A stretch of DNA of 64,000 nucleotides from Gp6-AA40 sp032156805 (GTDB lineage: Bacteria > Acidobacteriota > Vicinamibacteria > Vicinamibacterales > UBA2999): NCBI GenBank assembly GCA_032156805.1, contig JALDXQ010000011.1:1-64000 (forward strand), read 5' to 3'. Below, piece by piece: positions 1-8,028 of the stretch. A model generated the notes under the pieces. It had not been told where the DNA came from, searched no databases, and worked only from the letters and a program-made list of their open reading frames with translations. The translations under genes were made by a program, and so were the position numbers. The first letter of the stretch is position 1. Each line of letters starts with the position of its first letter.

Positions 1-194
1 TCTTGCGTTGAGCCTACGCACACGCGCGTCGGACACCAGGGCACGACGACGGCACCCCGCGCCTCGCTCGGCGCGGTCCCCTGCAGCCAGTGGGCAAGGC
101 CGGGCGCGCGGAGGCGTCCCGCGCTGACGACTTCCACGGACAGCGTCGCCGGCCTTCCGGCCGGCTTGCGTTTGGAAGGACCGTCAGCGCCCAT
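1..194 (-). CDS. ybeY: Endoribonuclease YbeY, N-terminal part, apparent frameshift
   Basis: An ATG on the minus strand at 194 overlaps the phoH stop by 11 nt and opens a frame reading MGADGPSKRKPAGRPATLSV and onward to about codon 51. That frame then degenerates. One frame over, positions 42 to 1 read ALVSDARVRRLNAR, which matches the beta-strand and 'LN..YRG' region of YbeY, a metal-dependent endoribonuclease of 16S rRNA maturation. Adding one G at GTG-CCC (about 39-44) would restore the frame. Synteny supports the call, because ybeY normally follows phoH. The catalytic HxxxHxxxxxH motif lies beyond the window. The frameshift may be an assembly or read error, since a loss of this widely conserved gene would be unusual. 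Confidence 0.72.
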   Translation of the reverse strand, partial: MGADGPSKRKPAGRPATLSVEVVSAGRLRAPGLAHWLQGTAPSEARGAVVVPWCPTRVCVGSTQ

Positions 195-1152
195 CGCCAC
201 CGCGTCCGGTCGTGACCGCGTCGTACGCTTTGACGATCTGCTGAACCAGCTTGTGACGCACGACGTCCTTGTCATCGAAGTAGATGAAGCCTATGCCCTC
301 GATGTCCTTGACGATCCGGAGCGCTTCGACGAGGCCCGATGTGCGTGGATGTGGAAGATCTATCTGGGTGATGTCACCCGTGACGACCGCCTTGGAGCCG
401 AAACCGAGCCGGGTCAGGAACATCTTCATCTGCTCGGACGTGGTGTTCTGTGCCTCATCGAGGATGACGAATGCGTCGTTCAGCGTCCTGCCGCGCATGA
501 AGGCGATCGGCGCCACCTCGATCGTGCCGCGCTCGACGAGCCTGGTCGCGCGCTCGGTGTCCATCATGTCGTAGAGCGCGTCGTAGAGCGGGCGCAGGTA
601 GGGATTGACCTTCTCCTGGAGGTCGCCGGGAAGAAAGCCCAGCTTCTCGCCCGCCTCGACGGCAGGTCGAGCCAGGATGATGCGGCTCACCTTCTTGGCC
701 AGGAGATAGCTGACCGCCTGCGCCATGGCGAGGTAGGTCTTCCCGGTTCCCGCCGGCCCTACTCCAAAGACGATGTCGTAACGCTCGATGGCCTCGAGAT
801 ACCGTCGCTGATTGGTGCTCTTCGGATTGACGCGCCGGCGCGTGCCTTCCGGCTGCTTCTGTCCCTCACGCTGGAAGTACTGCCGCAGATCGACGTTGTC
901 GTCGTTGGCCACCAGTTGCACGGCGGTCTTGACGTCTCCGTTCCTCAGCTCGTATCCCTCCGAGATCAGATTCACCAACTGCTCGAAGATCCGCTCCACG
1001 CGCTGCTCCGCGGATCGCTCCCCTTCCACGATGAGCTCGTCACCGTGGGTACGGATCTGGACGCCGAGGACCGACTCGATGTGCTTGAGGTTGCCGTCGT
1101 GCGCGCCGTAGAGCGTTTCGAGACCTTGCTGAGGCAGGGCGATCTTCTTCAT
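184..1152 (-). CDS. phoH: PhoH-like ATPase
   Basis: This 322-residue protein belongs to the PhoH family of RNA-associated P-loop ATPases. An N-terminal KH-like region (about residues 1-110) precedes the PhoH domain. Walker A GPAGTGKT lies near residue 132, Walker B is FVILDEAQN, and the family stretch TGDITQIDLP follows. The length is typical. A GGAG sits 5 nt upstream of the ATG. It is the last complete gene before ybeY, and PhoH and YbeY are commonly encoded together and linked to rRNA metabolism. The exact substrate of PhoH is not settled. Confidence 0.93.
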   Translation of the reverse strand: MKKIALPQQGLETLYGAHDGNLKHIESVLGVQIRTHGDELIVEGERSAEQRVERIFEQLVNLISEGYELRNGDVKTAVQLVANDDNVDLRQYFQREGQKQPEGTRRRVNPKSTNQRRYLEAIERYDIVFGVGPAGTGKTYLAMAQAVSYLLAKKVSRIILARPAVEAGEKLGFLPGDLQEKVNPYLRPLYDALYDMMDTERATRLVERGTIEVAPIAFMRGRTLNDAFVILDEAQNTTSEQMKMFLTRLGFGSKAVVTGDITQIDLPHPRTSGLVEALRIVKDIEGIGFIYFDDKDVVRHKLVQQIVKAYDAVTTGRGGDGR

Positions 1153-1199
1153 TCAATCTCCGGTGCCGCCAGGTCTCGAGGACCCGGCCTACGTCTCCT

Positions 1200-2975
1200 C
1201 TACGACTTGCGAATCTGCAGATGCAATTCCCGTAGCTGCTTTTGATCGACTGCCGATGGAGCGTCCGACATGAGGTCGGCGGCCGCCGCCGTCTTGGGGA
1301 ACGCTATGACCTCGCGAATCGAACTCTCACTGCCGAGGATCGCGGCAATACGGTCCAGCCCGAGCGCGATGCCACCATGCGGCGGTGTGCCGTATTCGAG
1401 CGCCTCGAGGAAGAAACCAAAGCGGAGCTTTGCCTCCTCGTCGCTGATGTTGAGCAACGAGAAAATCCGCCGCTGCGTGTCCGCGTCATGAATTCGGATG
1501 CTCCCGCCGCCAATCTCACTGCCGTTGAGCACGAGATCGTACGCCTTCGCCCGCGCGGTGCCCGGTTCGGAGTGGAGCTTCGCCACGTCGTCGTCGAGCG
1601 GCGAGGTGAACGGATGATGCATCGACACGTATCGCTTCTCCTCCGCGTCCCACTCGAGCAACGGAAAGTCCACGACCCAGGTGAAAGCAAACGTGTCGCC
1701 ATCGAGCAGGCCGTCCTTCTTCGCCAGCGTCAATCGCAACTGGCCGAGCGACTTCGACGCCGTGTCGGGCTCACCCGCCACCACGAACAGGAGTTGCCCG
1801 TTTTGCGTCCCACTGGCGTCGAGCAGACTCCGCACGGTCTCCTCGCCCACGGCCCTCGGGAACGATGACGTGATGGTGCCGTCCTCGGCGCGCCGCGCCC
1901 ACAACAGGTGCCGCCCCTGGGCCTTCTCCTGACCGACAACGCCATCGACGGCGCTGCGTGAGTAGCCCCCCGCGTTGGGGACGACAAAGCCGCGCACGGT
2001 GCCCCCCTCGGCGACGATCTTCCGAAACACCTCGAACGACGACTCGCGGAACACCTCCCGCAGGTCCTGGATCGGCATCCCGCAGCGCAGGTCCGGCTTG
2101 TCCGATCCGTACTTGGCCATGGCATCCGCATACGACATGCGAGGAAACGGCGTCTCGATCTCGCGGCCGACCACGGCAAGAATGTCACGCATCAGCGGCT
2201 CGATGATCGCGAAGATGGTGTCGGGCCGGGCGAACGACATCTCCACGTCGACCTGGGTGAACTCGGGCTGCCGGTCCGCGCGCAGGTCCTCGTCGCGAAA
2301 GCACTTGCAGATCTGCACGTAGCGATCCATGCCGGCAATCATCAGGATCTGCTTGAAGATCTGCGGTGATTGCGGCAGCGCGAAGAACTCGCCCGGATGG
2401 ACGCGGCTCGGCACCAGGTAGTCACGCGCCCCTTCGGGCGTGGACTTGGTGAGAATCGGCGTCTCGATCTCGAGAAATCCATTCGCATCGAAGTACTTCC
2501 GGATGGCCGTCGTCAGCTTGTGGCGGAGGATGATGTTGGCCTGCAGCCGCGGCCTGCGCAAGTCGAGGTACCGGTACTTGAGCCGCACGTCCTCGGAAAC
2601 CGGCGAATCGTCGGCGATCGGAAAGGGCGGTGTCTTCGCCTCGTTGAGCAGGACCAGCTGACGCACGACGACCTCGACCTCGCCAGTCGGGATCCTGGCG
2701 TTCACCGTTTCCGGCGATCTGCGGCGCACGCGTCCGGTCACGCCAACGACGTACTCCGAGCGCAGCCGCTTGGCCTTGCTCATCAGCGTCTCGTCGTCCT
2801 TATCGAAAACGACTTGAGTCACGCCGCCGCGATCGCGCACATCGATGAACAACAACCCGCCCAGGTCGCGCACGCGATGCACCCAGCCGAGCAGCACGAC
2901 ATCAGCGCCCACGTCGTTGGTACGGAGCGCGCCACAGGTGTGCGTGCGTGTCAGATCGCCAAGTTGCTCAGCCAC
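1200..2975 (-). CDS. aspS: Aspartate-tRNA ligase (bacterial type)
   Basis: This 591-residue class II synthetase charges tRNA-Asp, and possibly tRNA-Asn. It has an N-terminal OB-fold anticodon domain (GWVHRVRDLGG, residues 30-40), a class II core with motif 2 around FRDEDLRADRQPEFTQ, a GAD insertion in the middle, and motif 3 GIALGLDRIAAIL near the C terminus. Length fits the bacterial family. His33 in the GWVHR motif resembles non-discriminating bacterial enzymes such as that of Pseudomonas aeruginosa, whereas E. coli has Asn there. The ATG overlaps the hisS stop by 8 nt, so the two synthetases form one operon. Confidence 0.97.
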   Translation of the reverse strand: MAEQLGDLTRTHTCGALRTNDVGADVVLLGWVHRVRDLGGLLFIDVRDRGGVTQVVFDKDDETLMSKAKRLRSEYVVGVTGRVRRRSPETVNARIPTGEVEVVVRQLVLLNEAKTPPFPIADDSPVSEDVRLKYRYLDLRRPRLQANIILRHKLTTAIRKYFDANGFLEIETPILTKSTPEGARDYLVPSRVHPGEFFALPQSPQIFKQILMIAGMDRYVQICKCFRDEDLRADRQPEFTQVDVEMSFARPDTIFAIIEPLMRDILAVVGREIETPFPRMSYADAMAKYGSDKPDLRCGMPIQDLREVFRESSFEVFRKIVAEGGTVRGFVVPNAGGYSRSAVDGVVGQEKAQGRHLLWARRAEDGTITSSFPRAVGEETVRSLLDASGTQNGQLLFVVAGEPDTASKSLGQLRLTLAKKDGLLDGDTFAFTWVVDFPLLEWDAEEKRYVSMHHPFTSPLDDDVAKLHSEPGTARAKAYDLVLNGSEIGGGSIRIHDADTQRRIFSLLNISDEEAKLRFGFFLEALEYGTPPHGGIALGLDRIAAILGSESSIREVIAFPKTAAAADLMSDAPSAVDQKQLRELHLQIRKS

Positions 2976-4326
2976 GTTGCTTCAGTCCCTCGAGAATGGC
3001 GCCGCCGGCAGCGGCTTGATCGTAGGTCGTCTGCGTCTGGGCCTTCAGGTTCTTCACCGTCACCTGCGCCGCCGCGATTTCGTTGCTTCCAAGTATCGCG
3101 ACGAACGGAATCCCCAGGGAATCAGCGTACTTGATCTGCTTGCCGATCTTGTCCGCATCCGGATAGACCATGACGCGCAGCCCGGACTCGCGGAGCAGGC
3201 CGGCGACACGGACCGCGTGGGGTGCGTCGGAGGCGTCGAATACGGCCATCATCACGTCCGCGGCAGTCGTGGTGAGATTCGGCGGGAACATGCCCCGCTC
3301 TCCCATCACCACCAGAATCCGCTCGAGGCCGAGCGAAAACCCGCAGGCCGGCACTCCTTGTCCGAGAAACATCCCCACGAGGTTGTCGTAGCGGCCGCCG
3401 CCACCGAGGCTGCCGGCGAGGTCGGGAACGTTCACCTCCATGATGGCCCCCGTGTAGTACGACAACCCTCGGGCCAGGCTTGGGTCGAAGGTCAAATGAC
3501 CTGCCGCGGGCGTCTTCTGCGTCAACGTAAATATCTGTCGCAGGTTCTCGACCGAAGGCGGGTCGTCGTTGGCGCCCGACACGAAGTCACCCACGCTCTG
3601 CAGGCCAGCCCGCGGGTCGCCGGTCAGCATATCGAGCGCAATCCGGCCGGTGAAGACCTCGGTGAGCGCTTCGATTGCCGCGGCGCCGATCCCGCGTTCG
3701 GCCATCTCCCTCCCGACGCCTTCCATCTTGATCTTGTCGAGTTTGTCCAGCGCGACCAGCGCACTGCCATGGAGTTCTGCCGGGATGCCGGCGGCGTCCA
3801 GGATCTCCGTCAACAATTGGCGATGGTTCAGGCGCAGGTGGAAGTCTTGAAACCCGAGCTCGGTCAGTGCCGCGGCTACGGCCGCGCACAACTCAGCCTC
3901 TATGACCGGCGAAGTGGAGCCCAGGGCATCGACGTCGCACTGATAGAACTCGCGAAAGCGTCCACGCGCCGGGCGATCTGCTCGCCATACCGGCTGAATC
4001 TGATAGCGCTTGAATAGCCGTGGCAGCTTGCTCTGATACTGCGCGACCACACGCGCAAGCGGCACAGTCAGGTCGTACCGCAAGGCCAGGTCGGCCTGGC
4101 CGCTCGCTTCGTGTTCGCCACGCTTGAGGATCTTGAAGATGAGCTGATTGCCCTCTTCTCCGTACTTCCCCATCAGCGTCTCGAGGTTTTCGACCGCCGG
4201 TGTCTCGAGCGGCTCGAACCCGTAGCGTTCGTACACACGGCGGATCACGCCGATGACGTACTCTCGACGCCGGATGTCCTCGGGAAGGTAGTCGCGCATG
4301 CCACGCGCCGGCTCTGTGCGGGTCAT
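2968..4326 (-). CDS. hisS: Histidine-tRNA ligase
   Basis: This 452-residue class IIa aminoacyl-tRNA synthetase makes histidyl-tRNA. It opens with ARGMRDYLPEDI, the usual HisRS start. It carries motif 2 (RADRPARGRFREFYQCDVD), the histidine-binding LARGLSYYTGAIMEV, and motif 3 CGFSLGLERILVVM. A C-terminal HGTP anticodon-binding domain follows (about 355-452). Its stop overlaps the aspS start. The region upstream is the 7-nt repeat patch at 4341-4434; no clear Shine-Dalgarno site was seen. Confidence 0.97.
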   Translation of the reverse strand: MTRTEPARGMRDYLPEDIRRREYVIGVIRRVYERYGFEPLETPAVENLETLMGKYGEEGNQLIFKILKRGEHEASGQADLALRYDLTVPLARVVAQYQSKLPRLFKRYQIQPVWRADRPARGRFREFYQCDVDALGSTSPVIEAELCAAVAAALTELGFQDFHLRLNHRQLLTEILDAAGIPAELHGSALVALDKLDKIKMEGVGREMAERGIGAAAIEALTEVFTGRIALDMLTGDPRAGLQSVGDFVSGANDDPPSVENLRQIFTLTQKTPAAGHLTFDPSLARGLSYYTGAIMEVNVPDLAGSLGGGGRYDNLVGMFLGQGVPACGFSLGLERILVVMGERGMFPPNLTTTAADVMMAVFDASDAPHAVRVAGLLRESGLRVMVYPDADKIGKQIKYADSLGIPFVAILGSNEIAAAQVTVKNLKAQTQTTYDQAAAGGAILEGLKQRG

Positions 4327-4340
4327 TTCAGGCGCATGTA

Positions 4341-4434
4341 ATTCTGAATTCCGAATGCAGAATGCAGAACCCGAATCGATGAGTCGCGTTCGTGCAAATT
4401 GCTTTCTGAATGCTGAATGCTGAATTCTGCATTA
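4341..4434. repeat. 7-nt period repeat patch between hisS and dcd
   Basis: Nearly the whole gap is built of degenerate heptamers. The left side repeats GAATGCA units and the right side repeats TGAATGC units. A perfect 10-nt inverted pair (AATGCAGAAT at 4354-4363, ATTCTGCATT at 4424-4433) could form a hairpin in the dcd-hisS transcript. It shares its 7-nt period with other gaps in this window, although the unit sequence differs. Confidence 0.8.
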
Positions 4435-4441
4435 CACCGCA

Positions 4442-4999
4442 TCACAGACGTGGCAGCGTCAGTCCCTGCTGTTTCTGGTACTTGCCCTTCTTGTCGGCGT
4501 ACGAGACCTCGCACGCCTCGTCGCTCTGGAAGAACAGGACCTGGGAGATCCCTTCGTTGGCGTAGACCTTCGCCGGCAGCGGCGTCGTGTTGGAGATCTC
4601 GAGTGTGACGTAGCCTTCCCATTCCGGCTCGAACGGCGTGACGTTCACGATCAGACCGCACCGGGCGTAGGTCGACTTTCCGACGCAGACGGTGAGGACG
4701 TCGCGCGGGATGCGGAAATACTCGACCGTTTTGGCGAGCGCGAACGAGTTCGGCGGAATGATACAGACGTCCGTCTTCATGTCGACAAACGATCGATCGT
4801 CGAAATTCTTGGGGTCGACCACCGTGTTGTTGATGTTGGTGAAGACCTTGAACTCATCGGCGACGCGAATGTCGTAGCCGTATGAGGAGAGCCCGTAGGA
4901 AATGACCCCCTGCCGAACCTGACGGTCCTCGAACGGCTCGATCATGCCGTGCTCGAGCGCCATGCGCTTGATCCATCTGTCGGACTTGATCGAGGGCAT
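4442..4999 (-). CDS. dcd: dCTP deaminase
   Basis: This 185-residue protein of the dCTP deaminase/dUTPase fold converts dCTP to dUTP for thymidylate synthesis. Family signatures are SYGLSSYGYDIRV near the N terminus, VGKSTYARCGLIVNVTPFEP with the catalytic Glu (about residue 127), and EGISQVLFF. The length suits the mono-functional or bifunctional bacterial enzymes; residues alone do not separate the two types here. It lies between 7-nt repeat patches and is probably co-transcribed with hisS-aspS-phoH. Confidence 0.95.
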   Translation of the reverse strand: MPSIKSDRWIKRMALEHGMIEPFEDRQVRQGVISYGLSSYGYDIRVADEFKVFTNINNTVVDPKNFDDRSFVDMKTDVCIIPPNSFALAKTVEYFRIPRDVLTVCVGKSTYARCGLIVNVTPFEPEWEGYVTLEISNTTPLPAKVYANEGISQVLFFQSDEACEVSYADKKGKYQKQQGLTLPRL

Positions 5000-5004
5000 C
5001 GTGG

Positions 5005-5046
5005 TGTCTCTCGGCTCTGGGCTCTCGGCTCTCGGCTTCAGTCTCT
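5005..5046. repeat. GGCTCTC heptamer repeats upstream of dcd
   Basis: Tandem degenerate units of GGCTCTC or GGCTCTG lie directly upstream of dcd on the minus strand. The same unit type recurs at 5699-5815, 33585-33660 and 58897-58953. Confidence 0.75.
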
Positions 5047-5051
5047 GTCGG

Positions 5052-5249
5052 TTACCGTCGTCCCAGCAACATCATGACGAGAGCGAACACGATGCTGGCG
5101 ATGATGGACGAGGCAAGCGGAAAGTAGAAAGTGAAGTTCCCTCTTCGTATCGTGAAGTCGCCAGGGAGGCGTCCGATCGGCAGCCCCAGTGAGATCAGCA
5201 GGCCGATCCCTGCGACGAGCAGACCGAGAACAATCAGTGTTCTTCCCAC
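5052..5249 (-). CDS. DUF2905 family small membrane protein
   Basis: This 65-residue protein has two hydrophobic segments (about 3-22 and 43-62) separated by a short polar stretch LPGDFTIRRGNFTFYFP. That two-helix layout with a central LPGD..I.R..F.FYFP motif is the DUF2905 signature, a family of unknown function in many bacteria. It starts at GTG 5249. It sits downstream of ndk with a 34-nt gap and is probably in the same transcript. Confidence 0.85.
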   Translation of the reverse strand: MGRTLIVLGLLVAGIGLLISLGLPIGRLPGDFTIRRGNFTFYFPLASSIIASIVFALVMMLLGRR

Positions 5250-5283
5250 TTTGACAGCGTTCCTGTCTGGCTTCAGCCGGACT

Positions 5284-5697
5284 TCAGATCAATTCAAGTC
5301 CGCGGAAGAAGTATCCCAGCTCGAAAGCCGCGGTTTCGGGAGCGTCGGAACCGTGGGTCGCGTTTTGCTCGATCGACGTACCGAAATCCTTCCGCAGCGT
5401 TCCCGCATCGGCCTTGGCCGGATCCGTCGCGCCCATCGTCGCACGCCAGGCCTTGATCGCGTCCTGCTTTTCGAGCGCGAGCAGAATGCAGGGGCCGGAT
5501 GACATGAAGTCGGTCAGGCCACCAAAAAATGGGCGCTCACGGTGAACCGCGTAGAACCCTTCCGCTTCCTTCTTCGTCAGGTGCTGCAGCCGCATCGCGC
5601 GCACCGTGAACCCGGCAGCTTCGATACGGGCCAGGATCTGGCCAGCCTTCCGGCTCGCGACGGCGTCCGGCTTGATAATCGCAAACGTTCGTTCCAT
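5284..5697 (-). CDS. ndk: Nucleoside diphosphate kinase
   Basis: This 137-residue enzyme transfers the gamma phosphate between nucleoside triphosphates and diphosphates through a phospho-histidine. It starts ERTFAIIKPDAV and contains the active-site NATHGSDAPETA with the catalytic His near residue 115. The length is standard. It is next to sucCD, a common pairing because succinyl-CoA ligase supplies ATP or GTP. Confidence 0.97.
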   Translation of the reverse strand: MERTFAIIKPDAVASRKAGQILARIEAAGFTVRAMRLQHLTKKEAEGFYAVHRERPFFGGLTDFMSSGPCILLALEKQDAIKAWRATMGATDPAKADAGTLRKDFGTSIEQNATHGSDAPETAAFELGYFFRGLELI

Positions 5698-5698
5698 C

Positions 5699-5815
5699 TC
5701 GTTGGCTCTCGACTCTAGGCTCTCGACTTTAGGCTTTCGACTCTAGGCTCGACTCTGCATTCCGTTCTCCCGCGCTCATGACGTACCAAGAGCCGAAAGC
5801 CGAAAGCCCAGAGTT
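5699..5815. repeat. 7-nt period inverted repeat patch between sucD and ndk
   Basis: The left arm alternates GGCTCTC and GACTCTA units. The right arm (about 5790-5814, AGAGCCGAAAGCCGAAAGCC) is roughly the reverse complement of the same unit. The patch fills the whole 119-nt gap between sucD and ndk. Confidence 0.8.
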
Positions 5816-5816
5816 G

Positions 5817-6689
5817 TCATTGCCCCAGCGCCTCGCGCATCTTTGCGCCCATGTCCGCCGGGCTCTTCACAACGTGGACACCGGCTTTGGTCAGCGCCTC
5901 CATCTTCTCGGCTGCCGTCCCCTGTCCGCCGGCAATGATCGCGCCGGCGTGACCCATCCGCCGTCCCGGCGGCGCAGTCTGGCCGGCGATGAACCCGACG
6001 ACCGGCTTGCGGAACTCCTTCGCGATATACGCAGCCGCGTCCTGCTCGGCCGTACCACCAATCTCGCCGATCATGATCACGGCGTCGGTATCGGGATCGT
6101 CCTTGAACAGCTTCAACGCATCGATGAAGCTGGTGCCAATCAAAGGATCGCCTCCGATTCCGATGCAGGTCGTCTGCCCCATCCCCTGCTTCGACAGTTG
6201 ATGGATGGCTTCGTACGTGAGCGTGCCGCTCTTTGACACGATGCCGATACGACCCTCGCGACAGATATGACCCGGGATGATGCCGGCCTTCGCCTGCCCG
6301 GCGGTGATGATGCCAGGACAATTGGGACCGATGAGCCTCGTGGACTTCCCGTCCATGAAGGTCATGACCTTCAGCATGTCGATGGTGGGAATGCCCTCCG
6401 TGATGCAGACAACGAGCGCGACGCCAGCGTCGGTTGCCTCCATGATCGCGTCGGCCGCAAAAGGCGGCGGCACGAAGATGACGCTCGCATTGGCTCCCGT
6501 TTCGCGGACGGCATCGTGCACGCTGTTGAAGATTGGCCATCCTTCGTGAGTGGTGCCTCCCTTGCCTGGAGTGACTCCACCGACGACCTTGGTTCCGTAC
6601 GTCGCCGCGGCCTTGGCATGGAAGGTACCTTCACGTCCGGTGAGCCCCTGGACGATCAGCCGACTGTTTCTATCCAGCAGGATAGCCAC
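5817..6689 (-). CDS. sucD: Succinyl-CoA ligase, alpha subunit
   Basis: This 290-residue subunit binds CoA and carries the phosphohistidine of succinyl-CoA ligase in the TCA cycle. Seen features are an N-terminal CoA-binding Rossmann domain (VQGLTGREGTFHA), RLIGPNCPGIITAGQAKAGI, and the C-terminal GHAGAIIAGGQGTA with the active-site His near residue 247. It starts at GTG 6689, sharing one base with the sucC stop, so the two subunits are translationally coupled. Confidence 0.97.
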   Translation of the reverse strand: MAILLDRNSRLIVQGLTGREGTFHAKAAATYGTKVVGGVTPGKGGTTHEGWPIFNSVHDAVRETGANASVIFVPPPFAADAIMEATDAGVALVVCITEGIPTIDMLKVMTFMDGKSTRLIGPNCPGIITAGQAKAGIIPGHICREGRIGIVSKSGTLTYEAIHQLSKQGMGQTTCIGIGGDPLIGTSFIDALKLFKDDPDTDAVIMIGEIGGTAEQDAAAYIAKEFRKPVVGFIAGQTAPPGRRMGHAGAIIAGGQGTAAEKMEALTKAGVHVVKSPADMGAKMREALGQ

Positions 6690-7855
6690 TATTTACCCCT
6701 CGCGAGTGAGACGACCTTGTCCGCCGCCTCGCCCATGGAGTCGGCCGTGGTGAAGTTCAAGCCGCTCTCACGCAGCAGCCGCTTCCCCTCCTCGACGTTT
6801 GTACCTTCCATCCGGATGACGATCGGCACGCGGACACCCAGTTCCTGCACGGCGGCAATCACACCCTGAGCCAGCACGTCGCACCGCAGGATGCCACCGA
6901 AGATGTTGATCAGCACGGCCTTGACGTTGCTGTCAGCCATGAGAATCCGAAAGGCGTTCTTGATCTGCTCGGCGTTGGCGCCACCACCGACATCCAGGAA
7001 GTTTGCCGGCTCGCCCCCCGCCAGCTTGATGATGTCCATCGTGGCCATGGCCAGGCCCGCGCCGTTGACCATGCATCCGATGTTGCCGTCGAGCCTGATG
7101 TAGTTGAGCGAGAACTTCGACGCCTCGACTTCGAGCGGATCCTCTTCGGCCAGATCTCTCAGGTCGCGCAGACCGGGATGACGGTAGAGAGCGTTGTCGT
7201 CGAACGATACCTTGGCGTCGAGCGCCAGCAAATCGCCGCCCTTCGTCAGAATAAGGGGGTTGACCTCGATCATGGACGCATCGGTCTCGATGAACGCCTT
7301 GTAAAGGGCATCGAGCAACTTCACGAGCTTGTTGGCAGGACCCGCGGCGAGCCCCATGCCGAACGCCAGCTTCCTGGCCTGGAACGGGATAACGCCGGTC
7401 CCCGGGTCAATCTGCTCGCGAAGAATCTTCTCAGGCTCCTGCGCCGCGACTTCCTCGATGTCCATGCCACCGGAGGCGCTGCAGATGATCACCGGGCTCG
7501 CTGAGGCCCGGTCGATGACGATGCTCAGGTAGAGCTCGCGATCGATCTCGAGCCCCTCTTCAACCAGCAGGCGCCCGACCTTGCGCCCCTCCGGTCCGGT
7601 CTGGTGAGTGACCAGCGTCATCCCGAGCATTTGCTTCGCAAACTGCTCGGCCTCGTCGGGTGACTTCGCAATCTTGACTCCGCCGCCCTTACCGCGGCCG
7701 CCGGCGTGAATCTGCGCCTTCACCACCGCGATCTTGCCCCCGAGACGACGGGCAATTTCGCCGGCTTCCTGCGCCGTGAGAGCGACTTCGCCGCGCGGAA
7801 CGGTCACACCGAAGCGCGCCAGCTCTGACTTGGCTTGATACTCGTGAATTTTCAT
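6689..7855 (-). CDS. sucC: Succinyl-CoA ligase, beta subunit
   Basis: This 388-residue ATP-grasp subunit determines nucleotide use and works with SucD. The start at 7855 was chosen because MKIHEYQAKSELARFGV is the family N terminus; the frame stays open upstream but reads through repeat sequence. Motifs are KAQIHAGGRGKGGGVK, EVNPLILTKGGDLLALDAK, and GCMVNGAGLAMATMD with NIFGGILRCD. The length is standard. A 7-nt repeat patch separates it from mdh upstream. Confidence 0.97.
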   Translation of the reverse strand: MKIHEYQAKSELARFGVTVPRGEVALTAQEAGEIARRLGGKIAVVKAQIHAGGRGKGGGVKIAKSPDEAEQFAKQMLGMTLVTHQTGPEGRKVGRLLVEEGLEIDRELYLSIVIDRASASPVIICSASGGMDIEEVAAQEPEKILREQIDPGTGVIPFQARKLAFGMGLAAGPANKLVKLLDALYKAFIETDASMIEVNPLILTKGGDLLALDAKVSFDDNALYRHPGLRDLRDLAEEDPLEVEASKFSLNYIRLDGNIGCMVNGAGLAMATMDIIKLAGGEPANFLDVGGGANAEQIKNAFRILMADSNVKAVLINIFGGILRCDVLAQGVIAAVQELGVRVPIVIRMEGTNVEEGKRLLRESGLNFTTADSMGEAADKVVSLARGK

Positions 7856-7929
7856 AGGGGGATCCGTTCGCGGTCCAAACAGCCAACGATCGTAGTCGAT
7901 CGCGGCTGCGCGCGTCCAACTACGCTTCG

Positions 7930-8028
7930 CGAACTCCCAACTACCAATTCCCAACTCCCAAACACCACTGGGCGGGACCGCCCGATTGGAAGTTGGGAGT
8001 TGGAGGTTGGGAGTTGGGAATTGGGAGT
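7930..8028. repeat. TTGGGAG heptamer repeats forming a long hairpin (mdh-sucC gap)
   Basis: Heptamer units TTGGGAG or TTGGGAA occur on both arms in opposite orientation. CCAATTCCCAACTCCCAA (7944-7961) and TTGGGAGTTGGGAATTGG (8007-8024) are perfect 18-nt reverse complements. The loop between them holds a further GGGCGG/CCGCCC pair around 7970-7983. The patch lies in the transcribed spacer between mdh and sucC. Confidence 0.88.

Noticed and set aside
166..1245. Long plus-strand open frame (359 codons) opposite phoH
   Set aside because: It is antisense to conserved phoH and the aspS end, with no domain match; long shadow frames are expected in GC-rich DNA.
2845..4017. Plus-strand open frame of 390 codons opposite hisS
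   Set aside because: Antisense shadow of a well-supported synthetase.
7930..8028. Possible CRISPR array
   Set aside because: Units are 7 nt and adjoin each other without spacers; arms are inverted. This is a short-period repeat and not CRISPR.
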